A stretch of 61,918 nt of DNA, from the NCBI GenBank assembly GCA_963833375.1, contig CAWHXR010000011.1:1-61918 (forward strand), given 5' to 3'. Each line of letters begins with the position of its first letter. The first letter of the stretch is position 1. The position numbers and the translations under genes were made by a program. The DNA comes from DASUPK01 sp963833375. Its GTDB lineage: Bacteria; Actinomycetota; Thermoleophilia; Solirubrobacterales; 70-9. Shown here piece after piece: positions 18,590 through 27,149 of this stretch. The notes beneath the pieces are model-generated. The model was not told the origin of the DNA. It made no database searches and was given only the letters and a program-made list of their open reading frames with translations.

Positions 18590-18752
18590 GTCAGCTCGCC
18601 CAGGGGGCGGGCGGGAACAGTACAAAGCCATTGCTCTCGGCGATGCGCCCGAGGCCAGGCACCAGCAAACGGCAGGGGCAGCGCGACCTCGCCGACCCCC
18701 ACCGACGGCGGCCCGCCGCGGAAGAGGTGCAGGAAGCGGAAGTAGCCGGGCG

Positions 18753-20228
18753 CTAGGCGCTCTCGGCCTCGGCCACCACCGCGGCGGGCCCCCGCTCGTG
18801 CTGCGGCCTGAGCAGCACGATCGCGGCGATCGCGCCGACGAGGCAGAAGAGGGCCCCGACCCCGAACTGGAACTCGAAGCCGTCGGTCAGCGCCCTGACG
18901 GCTGGTGTCCCGGAGACGACCTGCGAGTGGGTGTGCGAGGTGGCCAGAGTGGTGAGGACGGCGAGGCCGAGCGCCGCGCCCACGAACCTCGACGTGTTGA
19001 GGACTCCGGACGCGAGCCCGCTGAGGCGTCCGGGTACTCCCTGAACGCCGACGATCGTCGCGGGCACCAGGGCCAGGCCAAGGCCAAAGGCGCCGAACAT
19101 CCCCCCGGGAAAGACGTCGGTCCAGTAGTTGCCGCCCGGGCCGACTCCGGTGAGGAGCGCCTCGCCCAGGGTGGCGGAGAGCATCCCGGCGACCAGCACC
19201 CAGCGTGCGCCGATCCGGCGAGCGATGCGAGGCGCGAGGGTGGCTGCCGTGCCGACGGCCAGCGTCATCGGGACGAAGGCGATCCCGGTGTGCAGGGCGC
19301 TGTAGTGGAGCGTCCCCTGCATGTAGAGGGACTGGAAGAACCAGAAGCCGAAGATCGCCGCGTAGAGCAGGAAGATGACGACGTTCGCCGCCCGCAGGTT
19401 TCGCAGCCGGAAGACGCTCAACGGCATCAGGGGAGTTCTCTCGGGTCGCCGTGCCAGGTTCGCCTCATGGAGCAGGAACGCCACGAGCAAGGCCGTGCCG
19501 GCCGCCAGCGGGACGAGCACCCCGGGCGAGCCCCAGCTGAGCCGGTCGGTGGTGACGATCCCGTAGGTGAGCGCGGTCATCCCGAGCGTCACGAGCACGG
19601 CGCCGGGGAGGTCGAAATGCCGGTTCTTCGACTCGCTGCGGCCCTCGGGCACCAGGCTGCCGCTGAACAGCACGATCGCCAACCCGATCGGCACATTGAT
19701 GACGAAGATCGCGGGCCAGCTGAACGCCTCGGTGAGGACGCCGCCGAGCAGGACGCCGGAGGTCGCTCCGATCGCCCCGACCGCTCCCCACGCGCCCAGC
19801 GCGCGGTTGCGGGGGGGCCCCTCGTCGAACGAGGTGGCGATGATCGCGAGCGTGGCGGGGGAGAGGATCGCCGCGCCGATGCCCTGGATCGCGCGGGCGC
19901 CGAGAAGCGTGCCGGAGGTCGGTGCGATGGCGCAGAGCAGGGAGGCTGCGGAGAAGAGGAGGGTGCCGCCGAAGAACATCCGCCGGCGGCCGAAGAGGTC
20001 GGTCGCCCGGCCGCCGAGCAGCAGGAAGCCCGCGAAGGTGAGCGTGTACGCGTTCAGGACCCACTGCAGGCCGTTGGTCGAGAAGCCCAGGGAGTCCTTG
20101 ATCGAGGGCAGTGCGACGTTCACGATCGAGACGTCGAGGATCACCATGAACTGGCCGAGACAGACGACCAGCAGAAGCGCGTTGGAGTTTCGCCTCACCA
20201 TTCCCCTCGCTGCGGTGACCGGGTTCAC
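18753..20228 (-). CDS. DHA2-family (14-helix) MFS drug exporter
   Basis: 491 residues, inner membrane, proton-coupled efflux. Seen: FMVILDVSIVNVALPSIKDS in helix 1, motif A GRATDLFGRRRMFFGG, motif C-like GATSGVLLGGVLTEAFSWPA, then WPAIFVINVPIGLAIVLF, all typical of EmrB/QacA proteins. GTG 20228 overlaps the stop of a 44-residue leader gene (GTGA). A divergent ArsR-type repressor and palindromic operators lie upstream, so expression is likely relieved by an inducer of that repressor. Substrates are unknown. Confidence 0.92.
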   Translation of the reverse strand: MNPVTAARGMVRRNSNALLLVVCLGQFMVILDVSIVNVALPSIKDSLGFSTNGLQWVLNAYTLTFAGFLLLGGRATDLFGRRRMFFGGTLLFSAASLLCAIAPTSGTLLGARAIQGIGAAILSPATLAIIATSFDEGPPRNRALGAWGAVGAIGATSGVLLGGVLTEAFSWPAIFVINVPIGLAIVLFSGSLVPEGRSESKNRHFDLPGAVLVTLGMTALTYGIVTTDRLSWGSPGVLVPLAAGTALLVAFLLHEANLARRPERTPLMPLSVFRLRNLRAANVVIFLLYAAIFGFWFFQSLYMQGTLHYSALHTGIAFVPMTLAVGTAATLAPRIARRIGARWVLVAGMLSATLGEALLTGVGPGGNYWTDVFPGGMFGAFGLGLALVPATIVGVQGVPGRLSGLASGVLNTSRFVGAALGLAVLTTLATSHTHSQVVSGTPAVRALTDGFEFQFGVGALFCLVGAIAAIVLLRPQHERGPAAVVAEAESA

Positions 20229-20359
20229 TTGCGAACGGCCTCCAGAATGTACGCGGCCTCTACCGCCGCAGCCTGCCGCGAGGGGCTTGTGAGACGAATG
20301 TCACCGTCCTCGCGCTCTCCGCGGGCGGACGTTGTTTCGATGCTCTGTGTGTCCGACAT
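20225..20359 (-). CDS. 44-residue leader protein before the drug exporter
   Basis: ATG 20359 has GGAGG 9 bases upstream. The product begins MSDTQSIETTSARGEREDGD and ends AAYILEAVRK. It is polar and has no membrane span. The stop overlaps the GTG start of the exporter, so translation of the two is coupled. No family is recognised. It may be a small regulatory peptide or just a translational leader. Confidence 0.55.
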   Translation of the reverse strand: MSDTQSIETTSARGEREDGDIRLTSPSRQAAAVEAAYILEAVRK

Positions 20360-20386
20360 TTCGCTTGCCTCCGCGCCTGTTCGATA

Positions 20387-20430
20387 GTACGATGAGCATC
20401 GTACCATAAGTTCGACGAACGTCGTATAAT
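20387..20430. promoter_or_regulatory. Operators and promoter between drug exporter and ArsR regulator
   Basis: GTACGAT-GAGC-ATCGTAC (20387-20404) is a perfect inverted repeat with 7-bp arms. CGACG-AA-CGTCG (20413-20424) is a second, shorter one. TATAAT at 20425-20430 is a perfect -10 box 14 bases before the arsR-type start. This layout fits a winged-helix dimer repressing both directions. Confidence 0.7.
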
Positions 20431-20444
20431 CGAGATCGAAGCAG

Positions 20445-20756
20445 ATGGAGCCACATCACCCCGATAGGAGCGAGATCGAGCTGGCGGGCGTGCTGCACGC
20501 GCTCAGCGACCCGCACCGGCTGGAGATTGTGCGGCGGCTCGACGAGGACTCGCAGCCCCGCGCCTGCGGGACGTTCGGCGTCGATCTCTCGAAGTCGACG
20601 ATGACCCATCACTTCCGGACCCTTCGGGAAGCCGGCGTGATCCGGCAGGAGCGCGAGGGCACGACCAAGCTCACCTCGCTGCGCCGTGAGGACCTCGACG
20701 CGCGCTTCCCGGGGCTCTTGGACGCGGTACTGAGCTCGAAGCCCGTCACGGTCTAG
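20445..20756 (+). CDS. ArsR-family winged-helix repressor
   Basis: 103 residues. LAGVLHALSDPHRLEIVRRL begins the DNA-binding domain, and SKSTMTHHFRTLREAGVIRQ is the recognition helix with wing start, as in ArsR proteins. The metal-binding ELCVC motif is absent and only one Cys (ACGTF) is present. An organic inducer or redox signal is therefore more likely than a metal (inference). It is divergent from the exporter and leader gene, whose intergenic palindromes it probably binds. Confidence 0.88.
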   Translation: MEPHHPDRSEIELAGVLHALSDPHRLEIVRRLDEDSQPRACGTFGVDLSKSTMTHHFRTLREAGVIRQEREGTTKLTSLRREDLDARFPGLLDAVLSSKPVTV

Positions 20757-20795
20757 CGGCGACTTTCAATCATCGCGGCGGGGTCATAGTCTTCG

Positions 20796-21962
20796 TTGCG
20801 AGTGAGCTCACCGACGGCGTCCGTAATCCGCAGGGCCGCGCTCGACGATCTGATCGTGGCGCTGACCAAACGGGGCTACACGGTGATCGGGCCGATGGTC
20901 CGTGACGGCGCGATCGTGTACGAGGAGATCTCCTCTGTGGCCGACTTGCCGGAGGGAGTGACCGACGAGCAGGAGGGCGGCACCTATCGCCTCCGCGGGC
21001 GCGACGACGGGGCGCTCTTCGGTTTCAACAACGGGCCGAACTCCTGGAAGCACCACCTCTTCCCGCCCAACCTGACCCTCTGGAAGGCCCACCGCGCTGC
21101 GGATGGTGAGATCTCCTACGAGGAGCAGGACGGGGAGCGGCCCCGCTACGCGTTTCTCGGGGTGCGCTCCTGCGACCTGGCCGCGATCGGCATCCAGGAT
21201 CGCGTCTTCATCGGCGACCTGCACATTGACGCGGACTACGACGCGCGCCGCCGCGACGCCTTCATCGTCGCGATCAACTGCTCGAAGGCGGGCAACACCT
21301 GCTTCTGCGTCTCGATGGACACCGGGCCTCGCGCCGACTCGGGCTACGACCTGGCGCTGACCGAGCTGCTCGATGGAGAGCACCGCTTCCTGGTCGAGGT
21401 GGGCTCCGAGCGCGGTCGGGACGTCCTCGACGAGATCGGCGCCGACGAGGCGGAGCAAACGGACGAGGACGCCGCGACGGCGGTCTCCGAGAAGTGCGCC
21501 TCCGAGATGGGCCGCGAGCTCGACACCGACGGGATCAAGGAGCTGCTCTACCGGAACATGGAGCACCCCCGCTGGGACGAGGTCTCCGAGCGCTGCCTCA
21601 CCTGCGGCAACTGCACGCTCGTCTGCCCGACGTGCTTCTGCCACACGGTCGAGGACATGAGCGACCTCGCCGGCACGGAGGCGGAGCGGGTGCGCCGCTG
21701 GGACTCCTGCTTCAACCTCGATCACTCCTACATTCACGGCGGCAGCGTCCGCAACTCGCCGCCGTCGCGCTACCGCCAGTGGATGACCCACAAGCTCGCC
21801 ACCTGGATCGACCAGTTCGGCACCTCGGGCTGCGTCGGCTGCGGGCGCTGCATCACCTGGTGCCCGGTGGCGATCGACATCACCGAGGAGGCGGCCGCGA
21901 TCCGCGCCACCGACGTCGGCCCTGTTGGCGGCGAGGACAGGGGGATCAGTGCGGACCATTGA
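20796..21962 (+). CDS. hydB: NAD(P)-linked [NiFe] hydrogenase (group 3b type) beta subunit, iron-sulfur
   Basis: Electron-transfer subunit homologous to sulfhydrogenase HydB and anaerobic sulfite reductase A. 388 residues from TTG 20796 (GTG 20802 is an alternative). The N-terminal domain includes FGFNNGPNSWKHHLFPPNLT and FLGVRSCDLAAIGIQDRVF, and Cys follow in NCSKAGNTCFCVSMD. The C-terminal dicluster ferredoxin domain has CLTCGNCTLVCPTCFC and CVGCGRCITWCP. It is first gene of a six-gene operon whose starts overlap or nearly touch. The product is cytosolic. Confidence 0.92.
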   Translation: MRVSSPTASVIRRAALDDLIVALTKRGYTVIGPMVRDGAIVYEEISSVADLPEGVTDEQEGGTYRLRGRDDGALFGFNNGPNSWKHHLFPPNLTLWKAHRAADGEISYEEQDGERPRYAFLGVRSCDLAAIGIQDRVFIGDLHIDADYDARRRDAFIVAINCSKAGNTCFCVSMDTGPRADSGYDLALTELLDGEHRFLVEVGSERGRDVLDEIGADEAEQTDEDAATAVSEKCASEMGRELDTDGIKELLYRNMEHPRWDEVSERCLTCGNCTLVCPTCFCHTVEDMSDLAGTEAERVRRWDSCFNLDHSYIHGGSVRNSPPSRYRQWMTHKLATWIDQFGTSGCVGCGRCITWCPVAIDITEEAAAIRATDVGPVGGEDRGISADH

Positions 21963-22416
21963 GGAGCTGCTCGCCGAGGCGCCCGCCTTCAGCGGGATGT
22001 CGCCGGAGCACCTCGAGCTGATCGCCGGCTGCGCGCAGAACAGGACATTCCAGGGTGGCGAGTACCTGATGCGGGAGGGCGATCCCGCCGACAGCTTCTT
22101 CGTGATCCGCCATGGCCGCGTGGCGATGGAGATCTTCGTCCCGCAGCGCGGCGCGGTGACGATCGAGACGATCGACGACGGCGACCTGCTCGGCTGGTCC
22201 TGGCTGGTTCCGCCCTTCCGTGGGCACTTGGACGCTCGCGCGCTCGGCACCGTCCACACGGTCGTCTTCGACGCCGCCTGCCTGCGCGGCAAGTCGGACA
22301 CCGATCCGGTGCTCGGTTACGAGCTGATGCGGCGCTTCATCCCGGTGATCGTCGAGCGGCTGCAGGCGACGCGGGTGCGGTTGCTGGATGTCTATGGACA
22401 CGTTGCGAGCGGCTGA
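21949..22416 (+). CDS. Cyclic nucleotide-binding domain protein in the hydrogenase operon
   Basis: 155 residues from GTG 21949, overlapping hydB by 14 bases. A single CNB (CAP-like) beta-roll: LLAEAPAFSGMSPEHLELIA, GGEYLMREGDPADSFFVIRH and GRVAMEIFVPQRGAVTIETI. The phosphate-binding cassette region reads LLGWSWLVPPFRGHLDARAL. There is no helix-turn-helix, so it is not a CRP-type transcription factor. It may sense cNMP or another ligand and adjust the hydrogenase, or be a structural subunit (inference). The conserved C-terminus ends ERLQATRVRLLDVYG. Confidence 0.85.
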   Translation: MRTIEELLAEAPAFSGMSPEHLELIAGCAQNRTFQGGEYLMREGDPADSFFVIRHGRVAMEIFVPQRGAVTIETIDDGDLLGWSWLVPPFRGHLDARALGTVHTVVFDAACLRGKSDTDPVLGYELMRRFIPVIVERLQATRVRLLDVYGHVASG

Positions 22417-22419
22417 GCC

Positions 22420-23244
22420 GTGGTCGCGAACCCGATGCTGCCCAGCTCCTACGTGGTGACCGGCAAGCGACAGGAGCTGGGGGACACCTGGACCCTCGAG
22501 CTCGAGCCGATCGGCGGGAACGGCGTCGGCGAGTTCCAGCCCGGCCAGTTCTCGATGCTCTACGCCTTCGGCGCCGGGGAGGTGCCGATCTCGGTCAGCT
22601 CCAGCGGTGAGGGCGGGCCGCTGGTCCACACCGTGCGGGCGGTGGGGGCGGCGACGAGGGCGATCTGCACGGCTGAGCCCGGCGACCAGCTCGGCGTGCG
22701 CGGTCCGTTTGGCAACAGCTGGCCGCTGGAAGAGGCCGAGGGCGGCGACGTGGTCGTGGTCGCCGGTGGCATCGGTCTGGCTCCGCTGCGGGCCGCGGTC
22801 CATCGGCTGATCGCAGACCGGGATCGCTACCGCGCGGTGGCCATCCTCTACGGGGCTCGCAGCCCCGACGAGATGCTCTGGGGCTCGGAACTCCAGTCCT
22901 GGCGCGAGTCCGGCATCGAGGTCGATACCACGGTCGACAGCGCCCCCGGCGGCTGGGACGGCCGCGTCGGCCTGGTCACCAAGCTGATCCCGCTCGCCGC
23001 GTTCGAGGGCGCCCGGACGACTGCGATGGTCTGCGGGCCCGAGGTGATGATGCGCTTCGTGTCCACGGCGCTTCAGGATCGCGGCGTGCCGACCGACCGC
23101 ATCCACGTCTCGCTGGAGCGGAACATGAAGTGCGCGGTCGGGCACTGCGGCCACTGCCAGCTTGCCCACCGCTTCGTCTGCAAGGACGGACCGGTCTTCC
23201 CGGTCGGGCGGATCGGGACGCTGCTCGGGGTCAGGGAGCTGTGA
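22420..23244 (+). CDS. hydG: Hydrogenase gamma subunit, FAD/NAD(P)-binding
   Basis: 274 residues, ferredoxin-NADP reductase-like, exchanging electrons between NAD(P)H and the iron-sulfur chain. The FAD-binding barrel comes first (QPGQFSMLYAFGAGEVPISV), then the nucleotide-binding fold (VVVVAGGIGLAPLRAAVHRL; AMVCGPEVMMRF). The C-terminal [2Fe-2S] site is CAVGHCGHCQLAHRFVC. The GTG start at 22420 lies 3 bases after the previous stop. The gene order beta, gamma, delta, alpha is that of sulfhydrogenase/group 3b complexes. Confidence 0.93.
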   Translation: MVANPMLPSSYVVTGKRQELGDTWTLELEPIGGNGVGEFQPGQFSMLYAFGAGEVPISVSSSGEGGPLVHTVRAVGAATRAICTAEPGDQLGVRGPFGNSWPLEEAEGGDVVVVAGGIGLAPLRAAVHRLIADRDRYRAVAILYGARSPDEMLWGSELQSWRESGIEVDTTVDSAPGGWDGRVGLVTKLIPLAAFEGARTTAMVCGPEVMMRFVSTALQDRGVPTDRIHVSLERNMKCAVGHCGHCQLAHRFVCKDGPVFPVGRIGTLLGVREL

Positions 23245-24092
23245 ACGCCGAGGCGGTCGGGGATCCCACCAAGCCGAAGCTGGCGGTTTGGAAGTTCGCC
23301 TCCTGCGACGGCTGCCAGCTCTCGCTGCTCGACTTCGAGCGCGAGCTGGTCTCGCTGCCCGACCAGATCGAGGTCGCCTACTTCCTGGAGGCGACCCGCG
23401 GCGAGGTCGAGGGCCCCTACGACCTCTCGATCGTCGAGGGCTCGATCACGACGCCGCACGACCTCGAGCGGATCAGGGAGGTCCGCGCGAGGTCACGGCG
23501 CCTGGTGACGATCGGGGCTTGCGCGACCTCCGGCGGGATCCAGGCGCTCCGGAACTTCGCCAACGTCGAGGACTTCATGTCGGTGGTCTACGCCTCGCCC
23601 GAGTACATCTCGACGCTCGAGACCTCGACTCCGATCTCGGCGAACGTCCACGTCGACTTCGAGCTGCAGGGCTGCCCGGTAAACCGGCACCAGCTGCTCG
23701 AGGTGATCAGCGCCTTCGTCAACGAGCGCAAGCCCGCGATCGCCAGCCACAGCGTCTGCATCGAATGCAAGCGGGCGGGGAACGTCTGCGTGATGGTCGC
23801 CCACGGCACGCCCTGCCTCGGGCCCGTGACCCACGCAGGCTGCGGCGCTCTCTGCCCGAGCTACGACCGCGGCTGTTACGGCTGCTTCGGCCCGATGGAG
23901 TCGCCCAACGCGCCCTCGCTCTCTGGCTGGTTCGAGGGTCTCGGCATGGAGGAGGTCGACGTGATCCGCGTCTACCGCACCTTCCACACCGCGCGCGAGC
24001 CGTTCCAGACCGAGAGCGAGAGGCTCGGCGGCGCACCGGGACCCAAGGTCGGCCAGTCGGTTTCCGACCCGGAGGAGGGCGGTGGCGGATAA
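23241..24092 (+). CDS. hydD: [NiFe] hydrogenase small (delta) subunit
   Basis: 283 residues. The proximal cluster ligands begin at KFASCDGCQLSLLDFE and continue in TIGACATSGGIQ and ELQGCPVNRHQL. Further cluster cysteines are in CIECKRAGNVCV, GTPCLGPVTHAGCGALCP and RGCYGCFGP. There is no Tat signal, so the enzyme is cytosolic. GTG 23241 overlaps the gamma stop. It passes electrons between the NiFe site and the beta/gamma subunits. Confidence 0.95.
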   Translation: MNAEAVGDPTKPKLAVWKFASCDGCQLSLLDFERELVSLPDQIEVAYFLEATRGEVEGPYDLSIVEGSITTPHDLERIREVRARSRRLVTIGACATSGGIQALRNFANVEDFMSVVYASPEYISTLETSTPISANVHVDFELQGCPVNRHQLLEVISAFVNERKPAIASHSVCIECKRAGNVCVMVAHGTPCLGPVTHAGCGALCPSYDRGCYGCFGPMESPNAPSLSGWFEGLGMEEVDVIRVYRTFHTAREPFQTESERLGGAPGPKVGQSVSDPEEGGGG

Positions 24093-25383
24093 CGGCGAGA
24101 CTCGCACGATCCGCACCGAGGCGCTTGCCCGGGTCGAGGGCGAGGGCGCGATGCAGGTACGGATCCGCGGCGGCCAGGTCGAGAACGTCGAGCTGCAGAT
24201 CTATGAGCCGCCCCGATTCTTCGAGGCCTTCCTGCGCGGCCGGGACTTTGCGGAGGCGCCGGACATCACCGCGCGGATCTGCGGCATCTGCCCGGTCGCC
24301 TACATGACCAGCGCGTTCAACGCGATCGAGGACGCGCTCGGGGTCGAGGTCGACGAGCGGATCCGGGTGCTGCGCCGCCTCATCTACTGCGGGGAGTGGA
24401 TCGAGTCCCACGCCCTCCACGTCTTCCTGCTCCACGCCCCGGACTTCCTCGGCTTCGACTCGGCCTGGGCGATGGCGCGGGACCACCGCGAGGTCGTCGA
24501 GGGCGGGCTGAAGATCAAGGCGATGGGCAACGACCTGCTGCGCACGATCGGCGGCCGCGCGATCCACCCGATCAACGTCCGGGTCGGCGGCTTCTACAAG
24601 GCGCCGAGCCGGGCGGACCTCGACGCGCTGGTGCCGGGCCTCGAGGAGGCGCGGGATCTGGCGCGCCAGTCGGTTGACTGGGTCTCGAAGCTCGACTTCC
24701 CCGACTTCGAGCAGGACTACGAGTTCGTCGCGCTGCGCCATCCCGACCGTTACGCGATCGAGGACGGGCGCCTCGTCTCCGGCTCCGGCCTCGACATCGC
24801 GCCGGGCGAGTACGAGGAGCACTTCACCGAGCAGCAGGTCCCGCACTCGACCGCGCTCCAGTCCCGGATGAGCGACGGCGGCACCTACTTCCTCGGGCCG
24901 ATGGCCCGCTACTCGCTCAACTCGTCCCAGCTCTCGGACATTGCGCGCGAGGCGGCGGAGGATGCGGGGCTGGGGGAGAGCTGCCGCAACCCGTTCAAGT
25001 CGATCGTCGTCAGGGCGGTGGAGATCCTCTACGCCTTCGACGAGGCGCTGCGGCTGATTTCCGAGTACGAGCCGCCGGATCCGCCGGCCGCCGAGATACA
25101 GCCGAAGGCCTCGACCGGCTGGGGCTGGAGCGAGGCGCCGAGGGGGATGCTCTGGCACCGCTACCGCCTGGAGGACGACGGCTCGATCGCCGAGGCGCGG
25201 ATCATCCCCCCGACCTCCCAGAACCAGGCCCGGATCGAGCAGGACCTGCTCGAGTTCGTCAGGCCGCGGGTCGAGCTCCCCGACGATCGCCTGCAGTGGG
25301 AGTGCGAGCAGGCGATCCGCAACTACGACCCCTGCATCAGCTGCTCGACCCACTTCCTGAAGCTCGACGTGGACAGGGCGTGA
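24082..25383 (+). CDS. hydA: [NiFe] hydrogenase large (alpha) subunit
   Basis: 433 residues carrying the NiFe(CN)2CO site. The N-terminal ligand motif is ARICGICPV and the C-terminal one is DPCISCSTHFLKLDVDRA. After the His the last nine residues would be removed by the maturation protease. Helices such as YCGEWIESHALHVFLLHAPD match group 3 alpha subunits. The start overlaps the small subunit by 11 bases and the stop TGA is close to the protease gene. Group 3b is inferred from subunit composition and short length. These enzymes oxidise NADPH to H2 or the reverse. Confidence 0.95.
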   Translation: MADNGETRTIRTEALARVEGEGAMQVRIRGGQVENVELQIYEPPRFFEAFLRGRDFAEAPDITARICGICPVAYMTSAFNAIEDALGVEVDERIRVLRRLIYCGEWIESHALHVFLLHAPDFLGFDSAWAMARDHREVVEGGLKIKAMGNDLLRTIGGRAIHPINVRVGGFYKAPSRADLDALVPGLEEARDLARQSVDWVSKLDFPDFEQDYEFVALRHPDRYAIEDGRLVSGSGLDIAPGEYEEHFTEQQVPHSTALQSRMSDGGTYFLGPMARYSLNSSQLSDIAREAAEDAGLGESCRNPFKSIVVRAVEILYAFDEALRLISEYEPPDPPAAEIQPKASTGWGWSEAPRGMLWHRYRLEDDGSIAEARIIPPTSQNQARIEQDLLEFVRPRVELPDDRLQWECEQAIRNYDPCISCSTHFLKLDVDRA

Positions 25384-25390
25384 TGGACCG

Positions 25391-26209
25391 GTGCCTCCGC
25401 ACTTCATCCATCGTGAGCACCATCCGAGCGATCCGGCTTTCCTTCGAGAGGAGCGCCGGTTTCTCGACCGCGAGTACACGGCGCTCCGCCTGATGGAGCA
25501 GCACCGCGATCAGCTGCAGCGAGACCTGGAGCTCGCCCGCAGGGAGGCCGCGGAGCTCGGCGTCTCGCTGAGGCGCGCGCCCGTCTCCGGGTACAGGGCA
25601 TGGCTCGCGCTGATCGGCGTGGGCAACCGCTTCCGCCGCGACGACGGCGCGGGCCTCGAGGTCGCGGCCCGGCTGCGGGGAATGCGGCCGCCGGGTGTGA
25701 GGGTGCTCGAGGAGGAGGGCGAGCCCGCGTCGCTGCTCGAGGCCTGGGACGGCGTGACCGAGGCGCTGGTGGTCGACGGCGTCCAGTCCGGGGCGGCGCC
25801 GGGGACCCTGCATCGCTTCGAGGCGACGAAGGAGCCGCTGCCGGCCGAGCTCTTTCGTCCCTCCACCCACGCGCTCGGGGTGGCGGATGCGGTGGAGCTC
25901 GCGCGCGAGCTCGATCGACTCCCGCATCGGCTCGCCGTCTACGGCATCGAGGGCGAGAGCTTCGAGACCGGGCAGGGCCTGACGCCGCTGGTCGCCGCGA
26001 CCGTGGATCGCCTCGTGCAGGAGCTCCACGACGAACTGCATGCGATCGCCCCCTCGCCACCAACGCCGCCTGGGCCGCAACCCCCTGACCGTCACGAGCT
26101 CGCCGTAGCCCGCGATCGTAGCCACGGCCGAGCGCCAAGCCGAGGGCCGGCCCGTGGCGGTCGTCCGGGTGCGGTCGGCCGGCTGCGCAAGTCGTCCCCG
26201 AGTGCATGA
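25391..26209 (+). CDS. [NiFe] hydrogenase maturation protease with N-terminal extension
   Basis: The protease core starts LALIGVGNRFRRDDGAGLEV (Gx GNxxxxDDGxG motif), followed by EALVVDGVQSGAAPGTLHRF (metal-binding Asp) and STHALGVADAVELARELDRL (conserved His), then YGIEGESFETGQGLTPLV. It cleaves the C-terminal tail of the large subunit after Ni insertion. Before the core lies an unusual charged helical region of about 70 residues (DPAFLREERRFLDREYTALR, then LELARREAAELGVSL). After about residue 217 the sequence turns Pro/Arg-rich, which may mark a frameshift past the real end. GTG 25391 is chosen because the frame is open from there. Confidence 0.82.
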   Translation: MPPHFIHREHHPSDPAFLREERRFLDREYTALRLMEQHRDQLQRDLELARREAAELGVSLRRAPVSGYRAWLALIGVGNRFRRDDGAGLEVAARLRGMRPPGVRVLEEEGEPASLLEAWDGVTEALVVDGVQSGAAPGTLHRFEATKEPLPAELFRPSTHALGVADAVELARELDRLPHRLAVYGIEGESFETGQGLTPLVAATVDRLVQELHDELHAIAPSPPTPPGPQPPDRHELAVARDRSHGRAPSRGPARGGRPGAVGRLRKSSPSA

Positions 26210-26371
26210 GCCTCTAGTTCGAGGTGGCCGCGATGGACTCGCTCTGCCAGGGCGCCTCGTTCGAGTGGTCCGCGGCAGGATGGCGAGGGAAGAAGCAAGG
26301 CGAGCTTGGATGCGTTCGCGGGGGCGGCCTCGCGGCCGCTCCCACGCCGTTCTGCCTAGGCTCTCGGCCTC

Positions 26372-27115
26372 ATGGCGGAGGGGCCCCTCTACAAGAAGGT
26401 CGTTGCCGGCTACGAGGACAACGAGCGCGGCGAGGACGCGCGGGTCCTCGCCGAGCGCGTCGTCGCCCGCGACGGCGGTGAGCTCAAGGTCGTCAACGTC
26501 GAGAAGGGTTCGCCGGCGGACGCACTGCAGGCGCTGGCGGAGAGGGGGGAGGCCGACCTGATCGTGCTCGGCTCGACCCACCATGCGGCGGTCGGGTCGG
26601 TGGCGCCGGGCAGCGTCGCCGAGCACCTGCTCAAGGGTGCGCGCTGCCGGCTGATCATCGCTCCCAAGGGCTACGCGCAACAGGACCACTCAGGTGACCG
26701 GCTGCGGGTGATCGCGGTCGGCTACGACGGGATGGCCGAATCCAAGGCGGCGCTCGACGAGGCGACCGCGCTGGCCCAGAAGTTCGGTGCCTCGATGCGG
26801 GTGATCGGGGTGGCGACGCCGACGCCGCCGATGGCCGCCGCCGCCGCGCAGGCCGGCGCGGAGGCCGGACCCGACTTCCAGAGCAGGCTGCATGACGCGG
26901 TCGGCGCGCTCCCCTCCGAACTGCGCGCGCTGCCGGTGCTGGAGAAGGGCGACCCCGTCCACAAGCTGCTCGAGGCGGCCGAGATGGGTGTCGACCTGCT
27001 CATCCTCGGCTCCCGGGGTTTCGGGCCGGTGATGCGGCTGCTGATCGGGAGCGTCTCCTCCCGCGTGATCCGCGGGGCCCCGTGTCCCGTGATGGTCGTC
27101 CCGCGCCCGGGCTAG
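26372..27115 (+). CDS. Tandem universal stress protein
   Basis: 247 residues with two UspA domains. The second is complete: VIAVGYDGMAESKAALDEAT, LLILGSRGFGPVMRLLIGSV and APCPVMVVPRPG, with the ATP-binding G-x2-G-x9-GS(S) pattern. The first is shortened after YKKVVAGYEDNERGEDARVL and has DLIVLGSTHHAAVGSVAPGS. Such proteins bind nucleotides and act under stress or anaerobiosis. It lies downstream of the hydrogenase operon after a 160-base gap in which I see no gene. Confidence 0.9.
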   Translation: MAEGPLYKKVVAGYEDNERGEDARVLAERVVARDGGELKVVNVEKGSPADALQALAERGEADLIVLGSTHHAAVGSVAPGSVAEHLLKGARCRLIIAPKGYAQQDHSGDRLRVIAVGYDGMAESKAALDEATALAQKFGASMRVIGVATPTPPMAAAAAQAGAEAGPDFQSRLHDAVGALPSELRALPVLEKGDPVHKLLEAAEMGVDLLILGSRGFGPVMRLLIGSVSSRVIRGAPCPVMVVPRPG

Positions 27116-27149
27116 GCGCGGCTCGGCGTCTGTGATTTGCTAACGGCCG

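Noticed and set aside
17180..18745. 521-codon plus-strand frame opposite the SucC-SucD fusion
   Set aside because: It is a mirror of the conserved minus-strand gene with Val/Asp/Leu-rich low-complexity composition.
26210..26371. Possible gene or riboswitch before the universal stress protein
   Set aside because: No conserved RNA block, no start with ribosome site, and the frames are arginine-rich strings without homology.
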